Assembly (NCBI GenBank): GCA_947568835.1
Contig: OX387608.1
Span: 13,988,001-14,052,000 of the forward strand
Length of the DNA: 64,000 nt
Reading direction: 5' to 3'
DNA from: Protonemura montana
Lineage: Eukaryota; Arthropoda; Insecta; Plecoptera; Nemouridae
Shown: positions 34,425 to 45,828 of the stretch, in pieces
Layout of the letters: every line of letters starts with the position of its first letter
Position numbering within the stretch: position 1 is the first letter of the stretch
The notes under the pieces: generated by a model
The model's input: the letters and a program-made list of their open reading frames with translations, nothing else
Databases searched by the model: none
What the model was told of the DNA's origin: nothing
Made by a program: the position numbers and the translations under genes

Positions 34425-35170
34425 TTCTAGGCAGAGTGTTGGGTACTAGTAGGTGCTTGAATATTACAATCAACTATAGTGTCAGAAAGTCAAGGATAAA
34501 TAAAAGCTGTTCGTGCAATGATTATCTGCTTCCTATCATTCATTGTATGACAGTTTTTCGGCCTTATCTAATTCCAATTAATGTTCTATTCGATGAACAT
34601 GTGCTTACAAGGGGCGGGGCATATGTACGGATGAGCATGCTTCCCGAGCTAGGTTGTCACTGTCAGTGCGAAATTTGCTTATTTTATCGACACTCGCCAC
34701 TCCACGAACATCTCATCAAATTTCTGAACATTCTAATTGGAACAAGGATGTTTATTTCGAGAGAAATGATCAAGAAAGGAGATAAGTTACACGCAGCTCG
34801 GCCATTAAACCGTGAGGAGTTCTACTTCTCGAGTGGGTCAATAAACACTCGCATGGTTGCTATGGCAACCAGTGCACGCGATGGTTGAAATATCCAATTA
34901 CATTGTAACCCACTGAATTATTTGCCAACCATACTGCTGTCCTTGGCTCAGGAAATAATCAATATTCGTCCACGAAAGCAGGTGCTCCAGATACAGAGAC
35001 GCTTTCTTTAGAATGTTCTTGTAATTGTATAGAGGATGGAGGAGTTTCAGATGGGTAATGAAAGTGTTAGGAAAAGGCTTCGATGAGTTTCACTTTGACA
35101 GCGTGCCGAAGTATACGTTGTTTTTCCCAGCCGTGTGAAGTGGAATCTCAATGTTGTGTATTCGATCCCG
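34425..35170. promoter_or_regulatory. Divergent GGH/MAK promoter region with X-box
   Basis: At 34856-34869 is GTTGCTATGGCAAC, an RFX X-box with one mismatch to GTNRCC-N2-RGYAAC. It lies about 315 bp before the MAK start codon and about 430 bp from the GGH start codon. The plus-strand open frame across 34409-34888 contains it but shows no protein family and overlaps GGH exon 1 in antisense, so I treat it as chance. Confidence 0.75.
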
Positions 35171-38100
35171 ATGACGATGAACAGGTACATTACTTTGAAT
35201 CAGCTGGGTGACGGCACCTATGGGTCTGTCGTGCTCGGCGAGAGGGTCGACACGGGGGAGAAAGTCGCGATTAAAAGGTATGTTTGGGTTTGTTGCATGC
35301 CATTTGGTGCTTTTGATGGTAAAACAACGTGCTAGCCTCTGATGCTTTTTCTTGCATCTTTTTCAGAATGAAGCGGAAATACTATTCATGGGATGAAGCT
35401 ATGAGTCTTCGTGAAGTTAAGGTATCACAGTTTCTTGTCAAGACATTTAACTATCAGAGTATTTTCCTGCAATACTGAAATAATTGGTTCTGAAATACCT
35501 ACCTTCAAATGAAGTACCAAGCCACCTAGGAAAATATTTGTTTTCATTGATTCTAATAATTATTTTATTTTTCAGTCTTTAAAGAAGTTGAGCCATGCAA
35601 ACGTAGTGAAACTCAAAGAAGTCATACGAGAAAACGACAACCTTTACTTTGTCTTTGAGTACATGAAAGAGAACCTGTACCAGCTGATGAAGGATAGAGA
35701 GAAGCTTTTCCCGGAAGCTGTGGTTCGGAACATGCTTTACCAGGTGCTTCAAGGCTTGGCATTCATGCATCGGAGTGGGTTCTTCCATCGAGACATGAAG
35801 CCGGAGAACTTGCTTTGCACGGGGCCGGAACTGGTCAAGATCGCTGACTTTGGGCTAGCGAGGGAGATTCGGTCCCGGCCCCCATACACAGATTACGTCT
35901 CTACTCGATGGTTGGTGCTGGATTTTCTCGAATAGTTAAATCTAGAATTTGCTAGCGATTGTACCATTCTTGAGGAGATATCAAAATTCTTTGATTCTAG
36001 TGCATTTAACTGTAAATTCGAATGTAATATGACTAAAAAGGAACAGTTAACACTTTTTTATTCAACTACATATTCACTAAAACTAATTAGGTTTAATTCA
36101 GAAAAATTCTACCAAGTTTTGCATTTTTTAAAGCATTTTCAAACAATATTTCACACATTCTTTTTCTTTCTTAATAAATTCAATTACTACATTGTATTGA
36201 TTTGCTACATTGTGCAAAACGTACCGGAGTCTCTCTTTATTTCTTACCCCTGAACACATTGACATTGACCCCTTGTTCCACGTGTAGGTACCGCGCGCCG
36301 GAAGTGCTTCTGCATTCAACTTCGTACGGCAGCGCGATCGACGTGTGGGCCGTCGGCTGCATCATGGCCGAGCTCTACACGTTCCGTCCGCTCTTTCCCG
36401 GCACCAGCGAGATCGACGAGATCTTCAAGATCACCTCTGTACTCGGCACACCAGACAAGGTACACCTTGATAAACGCTACAGAATTTTATTGGTTATTCC
36501 AGGGGTTAATTCTAGGATCCTTGTATGTATGTAAGCACTTATTTTTAATTACCTATGGTTGGAGTATGCACCTTTACCTGCTTAAGCTCTCATTTTATAC
36601 TCAATTTTGAATGGCAGGACCCAAAACTTTACACAAGCTAATGATCAACGCATTTTTTTGCATGCGGCCTTAAACTGAGAGTGACGCTCGAGTGGGAAAC
36701 GAAAAAAAAGTGTTTCGCCTTTGCATTTTCTTGATACACTCTGAGAATTTTGCTCCTCTCTCCCTTACTTTCATACGAGTGCCTACGCAAACCACAGAGT
36801 AAAATCCCTGTTTTTTTAGTGTTGCATTTAAAACCTAACAATTTACTTAATTTGACTGTTATTTTTTTATTATGCTACTATAAATTCATGGATAAGTCCC
36901 GAGTCCCAGTACTAATGTTAAGCACCCCATGGCATATACCAATCGAGAAAGCACTCTCTTCCCTTTAAGATTGAGTTTAAAATCAGCCTGAAAATATGGG
37001 AAAATACGGGAATCTTGCGTTATCACTGATTCCAAACTTCTCTCTGGTTCCAGAGAGACTGGCCGGACGGTCACCAACTCGCGGCAGCAATGAACTTCCG
37101 GTTTCCGCAGTTCACTGCGCTCCCGCTTAACTCGATTGTGCCCAACGCCAGCACAGAGGCACTGACAATACTGGAGGATATGCTGCGCTGGAATCCTGCG
37201 CAGCGACCCAGTGCACAGCAAGCGCTAAGGTACTGGCTGCTACTGGTATCGATTGAATCAGATTTATGATCTGTGTTTGGTAGTTGGGGTGGGCAACCGT
37301 TAATATATATAGAAACAATTTTTAGTTTTAAAAGAGGCTTTTTTCAAAGGATATCCTAAAAATATTTGTCGGTGACTTTAATTGATTTTAACCGTAAGAT
37401 ATTTGGCAGCTATTGGTTTTGTCTTTCAAGTTCATGTTACTCTAAAATGCTTCCTATAAAGAAAATATGAAAACAATGGCCAAACTGCAAAGGCAAGTCT
37501 AAAAAAATATATTTATTCTAGTGAGGTACACTACAGACATCAAATTTATCTAAACCGTCGTCCATACATTTCCTAATTCATCCAAGCCCACTGAGCAACT
37601 TTAATTTGCTTTCAGATGCCCATACTTCGTGGTGGGCGCCAAAATCCCGCTTGACGTCGCTCGCACGCAGTCCAACTTCGGTCCTCTGGTCCAACCTGCG
37701 CCGGTCTACAACCGTCTCGCCTCGAATGCCACCACATTTCGCCAGCCAAGCAATGCCACACACTTCAACGCAAACCCCCCGAAGTACGAAGCGGTGAACA
37801 ACTCGCGGATTGCCAGCAATGCAACCGTCAACCAGTTCTACCTGCCGAACTTTGCCAACGGCAGTGCGATGAACAACAACGGGAGCGTGACTAACTCGAG
37901 AGTGGCCAGTAATGCGACGGGCAAGAAGTTGGTGGGGGGTAACGTCGGGGTGGGGAATTCGAGGACGGGACCGGTGAACAACTTGTACTCGGGATTTGGG
38001 ACGGGCCGATCAAATAAAGCGGCGGTCGGCTACGTATTTCCGCAACAAAGAGTGAAGAAGTGGGGCGAAGGCGATGATGATTTCGGAGATATTTTAGGGT

Positions 38101-39639
38101 GAGTGGCATTGTGAAGCTTGATTTTTTTTTTGACCTAGTTGCTTCATAAGAAGTATTTCCTTTTAAGTACTTCTTTAACTTTTCTTTGAGATCTGACTAC
38201 AGCAGCTCTAATCTAACTCTAAGAACTTACGAACATGAAATCATATGACGATAAACAAACAAGGCATCAGTAAGGTTAAAACATAAATAAAATGTTAAAG
38301 AATAGATAACAGCTTTGAATGACTCTTCTACTGCAATGCACCACGCAGCTTTGCTAAAAGCTTGAGTAAAGCTTGAGTGATATATCCTTGTCCAAGGAAA
38401 TGAGAACATAAATCCCACTGTAATCAGCAATGATTAGTAAGGAACATAAATTCTCGTAACATTTTCCATCAACCTTTACTTTTACTGAAAACTTGTCTTA
38501 CCCTCATTGTGTATTAAGCCTTGACCAATTTGGGTTCAGGCAGCAGAACATTGCTTAAATCCAGTTCTTTTCAGTTCGTTCGAAGACAAAATCACAATTC
38601 TTGGGACAAAAAAATCACCAATCTATCTGAAATGGTAAAAAAGAAACGACAGATCTGTATTATTTAGGTCTGCCAACCCTACAAAACTTGCGTCACTTCC
38701 ATGTTTTGAGTTAAAGAAACTTAGGCATTTTTCAACTCATAGATTAAAACCCAAAATCCACTATGCTAAATTTTGCCATCCTCGCAGAGGCAAGGTGGCG
38801 CCGTCTGAGAAAGAGAACCAGCCGTCGTGGGCGCCCGACGCGCCCCTCAGCGCCGCGCAGCACTACTTGACGGTGGCGCGGTACGTGGCGGGTCAGAGCA
38901 CTAACATCGGGCGCAGCCGGCAAGGCGCGCCGCACAAGCCAGCGACAGAACAGCTGGCGGAGAAGAAGCAGATGTCGGCCTCGTGGGCAGCATACGAGAA
39001 CAAGGTGATTAGAAAGGAGATTGCTCGAGAACTGGAGATCATAAATGGAATTATTAACGTGAAGATATATTTCTATTGAATCTTGTATCTTTTCTTTTTT
39101 GGTATTGAAACTGGAATGAGATTTAAATTTTTTTATTTATCGAGTTCAAAACCAGAATAGGAATTTGCCCATTTCGGCTTCTCTGAATCTGATTTCTTAC
39201 TTATAAAAAAAGACTGCATATTACTGAAATAATCATGTAATTTGATTTGATTCAACTACTGCGTGTTTAGTGTTGAAAGTAATCTCAGATCATTGATAGT
39301 GTATTTTTCTAACAATTAATCACTCGAAAAAAAAAATAAAAGTGAAAAATACAGCCCCAATATCATCTTTTCTTTTTAAAAACCCCCTATCAAGAGTTGA
39401 TATTAAGCTGGTGATTTAATGTTCGTCTTCTGGTTGTGTTTAAGCTCTCGGCCAAGCAACACTATCTGTCGCAGTCACGGTACGTGGCTGGGCAGCCGGC
39501 CAAGCTGCCACTACGAAACATCTACGACTCAGAAGATGCTCCCAACGTTGCCATTAAGTCTAGCCGTCTGTTTGGACGAGACAGCAGCAGGAGCGGACTT
39601 CACGGAAGAACTGATTGGGCGGCCAAGTATCTCAAATGA
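35171..39639 (+). CDS. MAK: MAK/ICK-type ciliary protein kinase (RCK family)
   Basis: Eight exons in phase: 35171-35277, 35367-35421, 35576-35910, 36288-36459, 37054-37229, 37616-38098, 38788-39004, 39445-39639, giving about 579 residues. The kinase domain (residues ~3-290) is complete: glycine loop LGDGTYGSV, lysine in [18 protein letters not shown] in [10 protein letters not shown], and the TDY activation motif in [17 protein letters not shown] that defines RCK kinases. The long tail is Asn/Ser/Ala-rich and ends in [10 protein letters not shown], as vertebrate MAK and ICK do. A second ATG at 35177 (MNRYITL) matches the vertebrate start. These kinases limit cilium length and regulate intraflagellar transport turnaround at the tip. 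Intron 3 has a GTTGGT donor. The motif QHYL-x3-RYVAGQ occurs in both of the last two exons. An X-box lies upstream. Confidence 0.95.
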
Positions 39640-40095
39640 TAGGCGGTGCTCTAAACCTATCAACTCATCATTATTTTCATAACAGGTTTGTAGGTTGTAT
39701 AGGCTGTTTTATGAACAAGCATTGTATTCAATTAGTTTTGTGGCTTACTTATATTTGATAGAACAAGTTTGAAAATGACTAGATAGACTTTAAATGCGAA
39801 TAAATTAGAATTATAGAATTATGTGATTCTTATAAAAATATACCGGTTAGTATGAATATTTTATTTGAGCCTTTTAAAATTGACCAATCACAGTCCTTCT
39901 ACCTTTTGTCAGCTGTCATTCATCCACATTCCCCCATCAGCTGTTGTGTTCCTTATGTTGGGTCTAGAAAGGTACTTGACCTTTGTAATCTTATAATTTT
40001 ATCAGTTGTTAATCTTTAAACACTGCAAACGGTGTGATCAAAGTGTAGTCAAGTGATAAATACTCGGTGCTAAAAATTGCACTTGGCTAGGAAAG
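39640..40095. other. MAK 3' end and ECI1 promoter
   Basis: AATAAA at 39799-39804 probably terminates MAK. The remaining 290 bp should contain the ECI1 promoter; I see no X-box here and no other feature. Confidence 0.55.
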
Positions 40096-41431
40096 ATGGC
40101 TTCCGTAATTCGCTGTCTGCTGCGACCCCGGTTTGTGGGCCTTACTCGCAGTTTCGCTACTTCTGGAAAGCTAGTAGAGGTCACACTCAATGAGGAGACA
40201 GGTTAGTTCAATATAAAAAGAATTTATTAAGATATAAAAGTAGCAGTTCATATTAAATCTTGACACAATCTCATGTTGAGGTTAATTTACCAACTGTTCA
40301 GGTCTAATTCCATACCACCAAACCTACACAATCTTATCCGACACTCCACAGAAATATCTACCGTGACTCTACAGAGACCACCAGTCAACAGTTTGAATCT
40401 GGAATTACTAAAAGGGATTGAGGAGGCACTTGACTCGCTCGAAAAAAGCAAGAGCCGAGGAATGATACTCACTTCTGTAAGCAAATTTTTCACTAAAAAC
40501 CTACTTTCTATGGTGGTACCTAATACCTGTCATTGAATTTTGAATTAATGATGATAACACAACAAAAAAATATGTGAACCTTTCCAAGTAAAGTGCTTGT
40601 ACCATACTTAGGTTAAGTCTTTTTTCTATGCTTGGTCCTTCCTACGAATATTATATTATTCTATTTTTTGTATTGATAGGTAGGTAGCTCTTTAGCAACT
40701 GAATAAAATGTGATATTGTACTGTTTGATTTTTAGTCGAGCCCGACAATTTTTTGCGCCGGCTTGGATATCTTGGAAATGTATAAACCGAAACCAGACCG
40801 AGTCAAAGAATTCTGGACCACTCTACAGAGCGTTTGGCTGAAATTATATTCCTCGTCATTCCCTACTGTAGCTGCTATCAATGTAAGGATTTGACAGCAA
40901 ATATTATTCAAATAGTTTCAAAGTGTTCTTTTGTTGAGATTATGTTAAACTTCTAATCGGTAGGGTCACAGTCCAGCTGGCGGCTGCCTTCTGGCTCTCA
41001 GCTGTGAATACCGTGTGATGGTTGGGCCAAACTACAAGATCGGCTTGAACGAAACACAGCTCGGTATCGTTGCTCCGCGATGGTTCATGGATTCAATGCG
41101 TAATGTCATCGGAGAGCGACAAACAGAGATGGCTCTAACCGCCGGTTCTATGTTTAGTACAGAAGAAGCTCTCAAGATAGGACTAATCGACGAGATAGCT
41201 ACTGATAAAGCCGACGCTGTCGCTAAGTCTGAGAAGTTCTTGGCACGATTTGAGAGGATTCCCCCTGTAGCAAGAACTCTAACTAAACAAGGAGTCAGAC
41301 AAGATTCGATTGAAAGGTTGGTTAAGGGACGAGAAAAGGATTTGGCTACTTTCCTCACGTTTGTAAACATGCCTCATGTCCAGCAGGGCCTAGAAATGTA
41401 CATGGCTATGCTGAAAGGCAAGAAGGGATAA
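40096..41431 (+). CDS. ECI1: Mitochondrial enoyl-CoA delta-isomerase 1
   Basis: Four exons in phase: 40096-40201, 40352-40476, 40736-40882, 40964-41431, giving 281 residues. The first exon is a mitochondrial presequence rich in Arg, Ser and Leu (MASVIRCLLRPRFVGLTRSF). The crotonase fold follows: RPPVNSLNLELLKGIEEALD, then the oxyanion-hole residues in FCAGLDILEM and in GHSPAGGCLLALSCEYRVM, then IGLNETQLGIVAPRWFMDSM with the glutamate that serves as catalytic base in the mitochondrial isomerases. The C-terminal helices match ECI1 length. The enzyme moves 3-cis or 3-trans double bonds to 2-trans so that unsaturated fatty acids can finish beta-oxidation in the matrix. An AATAAA at 41558-41563 ends the gene close to the convergent DRC3. 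Confidence 0.95.
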
Positions 41432-41736
41432 CAGTAATTTCAACAATCTTTAACTACCTACCTTCTGCCATAAAGTTTAAACAGTTTACCTCAATGTTCA
41501 GGAATTGGGCCTTATCATAAATACTTTCTATACCAACAAATGTCTTGCTTACTAGGTAATAAAGTTCTAATTTCTTATTTTTTCAAAGCCTTTCTAACAA
41601 TATAATCTCTTGATATAATTCGAAGGCAGGGTTTGTCATTAGAAGGGTTACAAATAAAAGCTCCATGACAGTTTACGAAACAGTGAATTACGAAGTCTTT
41701 ACTAAACGCAGACCTTTCGTGCTGTATTTTTCTGAG
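41432..41736. other. Gap between convergent ECI1 and DRC3 genes
   Basis: Only 305 bp between the two stop codons. The ECI1 polyadenylation signal AATAAA is at 41558-41563. The DRC3 3' untranslated region must run into this same interval, so the two transcripts may overlap in antisense. Confidence 0.5.
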
Positions 41737-44700
41737 TTATGTCGCTCCAGAAGCGATGGGAGCTGATTGAATGTCGTCCAACTCTTCTCTCTGAATGTCG
41801 AGGAAGTGGTTGATTTCCAGCACGGCCGCCCGATCCCTTTTTATTTCGCTCCTGAAACCAAACATGCAGATGTTAATCGTAAATTCCATAATTAAAATAA
41901 AGGATAGCGATGCAGTGTTACATACAAAATATGCAAATTCACTTTATCAACATTTATAAGAATATGTGTAGAAAGCGACAGCTGTAGAGGGGAGAAATTT
42001 GGCAGAAAATATGCAATTGATTGATTTGTGGGGTTTTGGAGACACTTTTTTGACAACAGAAAATATGCAATTTGACTGATTTTACAATGCTAATATTGAG
42101 TTATGCCAAGGACTTGTGTTTCACTTCCAACTGATTTTGCATAAGTGTTAAGATTACCAATCCATAGCCATATGCAGGAAACCACTTTAGGTGGGGTCAA
42201 CATGCCAACAAGTTGGGGGGGGGGGGGGGGGGGGGGGGGGGGTAGTACATTAAATAAGTAAATATGAAACTTGCATTTTTGCAAAGTCGGCTAATCTGCA
42301 AACATGTATGCACTGAGAGTATAGTTGCCACATTCACCACATTTTAAATTCTATAAGCCCCATACACTCAGGAGGCAGCAAAGGGGTTTTGGAAAAAATA
42401 AATAAATAGAAGAAATTTATAATTTGGTAACTGCCATTTAAGACGTTTGATTTAGCATGTAATCCTCCGTGGTGGGTGGAAATGTGCCTAGCGGTTACCA
42501 GTGCAGGTCTTCGCAGAGATCCATGGCCCACTCTCGCACGCGGGTTACCAACGTATCTTCCCTGCTGTCAATCAGCTGCATGTGAATATCGTGCGATGAC
42601 GACAATGCATTGCTCATCGCTTCCTTGTCGGCCATTATCTGGACCATTCAGAAACATAACAATCCAACTTGATTAGAAATTAATTTTGTTAAATTTGATT
42701 AATTAAATATTAATAAATATTAATTAGTATATAGATAAATTAATATTAATTAAATTTGAGAGTCTCAATGCTTTAGGCATTTTTCCTATGCCTATAGCCC
42801 TATTATCATCAACCTTTTACCCAATTATGTAACCCAATTTTTTTTGGGGAAATCAGATGTTAGATTGTCAAAAAAATCAAAGGCCTCAAGGAAAAATGTA
42901 ATAAGGAGGAAAACTTGCCATTGCTCTTCCTGATTGTTTCTACCATTTTCTTAGAGTGACGATGACATCTGATTCATCAGATAGATCTTGCTTTCCCTAC
43001 TATCCACATATCCAGTCCCAAGAATCCTCACGCTCCCCACAGCTTACCGACTTAAGTTCAGGTGGTACGGCCATATCCGCGTCCAGGATGAGGTGTGTCA
43101 TGAAGCGGTTGCAGCATTCCGACAGCTGGTTGTTGAAGACCACCTCGAGGTCACGGCATTGAACGAACAGACCTTGTGCGGCCTCCACGAACACGTTCAC
43201 AACGTCCGTAAGGTTGCGACCAAAGTTGCCGGTCAACTCCTCTACCTGCGGATTACAACGAAACATCTTAGGAGTACGATTTTCAAGGGGAATACATTTG
43301 CTTTTATAGGAACTTTCTACAAGAGGAACCCACGAGAGTTCTCCAAATAACTGCATTTAGAGAAGCAAATGTACTGAGTCGTGAAATACAATTTCAACCA
43401 TCATCATGTCATTTATTCCACTGACCATAGAAAAGAAGCATCGATTGACTTCTTTTGGAAAAAATAGAGAATCCCTGCCCATATGACTCTGTTCTTTTCA
43501 ACATTTCACCTGTTCGAACAACGTGAGCTCCATGCCCATAAGATTCTTCCACGTGCTAGAGTCCAGTTCCTGGAACTCGTCAGAAAGTCGTGCCATTCTC
43601 TCGACAGCGTCGCCAAGGTCTTCGTCGGCAGCATCGTCCATCGTTGCGAGAAACTTCCTGATCTCTGCGAAGATGTGAAGCTTTGTCTCTAGAAAATCTT
43701 CCATCCATCTGGAATAAGTTTGCAAACAGAAAGAGGTACATTTTTAAGAGTGGATTGCGTTGATTTAGTGACTTTATGAGAACTTTGCAATAATTGTTAC
43801 AAACATTTTCACCAAGAGTTAAGAAATAGTAACAAAGAATTAATCATTTACTAATCATCCATTCATTATTTGGTTATGAAACATGAGTTTGTTTATTTCT
43901 ATTTTTCTTCCTAGCCTTTGTGTGATTCACAGTCTGTTGGTTACCATCACTTTAAAACAATCCCGTAGAGTGGCTTACCTCTGACTCTCTTTCTGCACCT
44001 TCTCCTTGGCATCGTTTATGCACTGATAGAACTGCTTCAGCTCGCCCTGCCGCAAATCATGTTGCTCTTGGCCGAGCGTGAATATCTTCTGCGTCAGGAT
44101 GTTGAACTGGATCTCGTACTCCTCATAGCATTCCGTCGCGTCTTTACCAACCTGTACACGCATTGAAAGTCACCAATTGCTACCTCGTTGCATTCTGCAG
44201 ATGCTAAAATGTGTAGGGTTTATTCAGTGCATAAAGGTATATGGATATTTTGATGTATTATAGAAATAAGAATATCTGACAGTACCTATTTGAAAATATT
44301 TTTGTGCTTGAAGGGGAGCAAAGCTGGAAAAATGGGCAACTGAACAAGGATAAAAACTATTGCCGGCTACCCAGCACCTTGAACTATTCATGTACAACCT
44401 TTGCTGGGTGAGATATGGAATCTCCTGTGTATTATACAATTTTTTTTTTTTAATTACCAGTAGCAGTGCTTGCCCAAAATCATCCTTAGCAAACAGCGAC
44501 TTGAACAGTTGATCCTTGTTAAGGTACTCGATGAATGCTTCCGAATAGAACTCGGCTTCTGCTATTTCTTTTTCTTCTGCCTCTCTGAGTTCGTTTTTCT
44601 GGGCGTCTTCTTCGTCAAGTAATCGCAGCGGCTTTCTGAAAATTGTATCGATTCATCCGTTTGTTATTGAATAATTGCCCAGTAAATAAATTTTATTTCT

Positions 44701-45530
44701 TTGAAATCAACAAGCGTTTCTTACTGGAACATGTGGCATGCAGCTTTTTTCTCCTCAGTCGATATCAATTTGTATTCGTAGTAAATGAGCTTCGGCAAGT
44801 ACGCAAAAACGTACTCCGTAAAGTTAGGTGGATCACAACAAGGATTGCCGGACATGTTCAACGAATTAAGCTTCGCAAATTGCCGCAAATAGATTACCTA
44901 AAATGTTACGATTATTATACTGCATGTTAATTTTTGATAGCATGCTTCTATAAAAAGCTACCATTTTCTATAAAAACTTACGTTGTCCCAACTTTCAATT
45001 TGATTGTTACCAATGCTGAGGACATTGAGCTTTGTAAGCTCTTCTAAATTCTCTAGTTCCGTCAGGCAATTTTGAAACAAGCACAAGACCTCAAGATTAA
45101 CCAATTTTTCTAGGTTTTCAATCTTAGGGATGTTGTTGAAAGATAGATCAAGCTCTTTCAAGTTTACCAGCACTTCGAGGTTTTCAATTTTCTCAATTAT
45201 ATTGGTTCCCAGTTGTAATTTCACCAGTTTCACCATCATCCAGAGGCAGTCGATCTTTAAAATATCTGTAAATGAATACATTTACTGTAAGAAATCTGGC
45301 AGTGTATGAAATTGAAATTGATCTGCAAAAGGATAGTCAGGGTATGTATCTTTAGTACTCAAAAAGTCTAGTCGCAACTCCTCCCTTTCCTCTAACTTGA
45401 TGCCATCCAAAACGAATAGTCGACCTTCTTCGCCTTTTGGTCCCTGTTGGATAATGGACACTTCAATCAATTCCAACGTTATAATCCCAGGCTCTAAATC
45501 CGCATGTATAACTGGAGGATTAAAGTTCAT
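41737..45530 (-). CDS. DRC3: Dynein regulatory complex subunit 3 (LRRC48)
   Basis: Nine exons on the minus strand in transcript order: 45359-45530, 44982-45265, 44725-44897, 44458-44635, 43979-44151, 43510-43708, 43048-43245, 42499-42638, 41737-41851, giving about 543 residues (vertebrate DRC3 is about 520). After a variable N-terminus come SDS22-type leucine-rich repeats (LGTNIIEKIENLEVLVNLKE, LDLSFNNIPKIENLEKLV, LCLFQNCLTELENLEEL, LSIGNNQIESWDNV), an LRR cap (YLPKLIYYEYKLI), and a long coiled-coil region that aligns with DRC3 to the end (SSSHDIHMQLIDSREDTLVT, INHFLDIQREELDDI). DRC3 belongs to the nexin-dynein regulatory complex of motile axonemes, so the animal has motile cilia or flagellated sperm. 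An X-box lies 165 bp upstream. Intron 8 contains a 28-G run. Confidence 0.95.
42215..42242. repeat. Uninterrupted run of 28 G
   Basis: A pure poly-G tract on the plus strand (poly-C in the DRC3 transcript) in the last intron of DRC3, in an otherwise AT-rich region. The true length may be uncertain because such runs sequence badly. Confidence 0.9.
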
Positions 45531-45828
45531 CTTGAAAAATACATTAACAATATTTCAAAATGATGGGAAGTTTAATCAATATTGTCAGGTACGTGCGTGG
45601 ATAGGCGTGCATGGAGCACATTGAACACGTGAGTGTAGCAAAGGCAGTTGCCGTCATGTCAACACAAATAAATATCAAACTCAAACAAGACCGCGTTGCC
45701 ATAGCGACCTGCGCGTGACCGTAAAGAGTTGCGCAGAAATCCAACCGTCAGTTTGGAGTTGGACGTCGGCTGACATCGATCACCTGTGGACTTTTGTGTA
45801 CCTTAAATTGCTGAAAACCTTCAAAATA
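45531..45828. promoter_or_regulatory. Divergent DRC3/TOM1 promoter with X-box
   Basis: The start codons are 298 bp apart. At 45695-45708 is GTTGCCATAGCGAC, an RFX X-box with one mismatch and the same AT spacer as the other two; on the DRC3 strand it reads GTCGCTATGGCAAC. It is 165 bp before the DRC3 start and 121 bp before the TOM1 start. DRC3 is an axonemal gene and a usual RFX target; TOM1 is not. Confidence 0.8.

Noticed and set aside
34409..34888. 159-codon plus-strand open frame between GGH and MAK
   Set aside because: It overlaps GGH exon 1 in antisense and covers the promoter; no family features or splice support.
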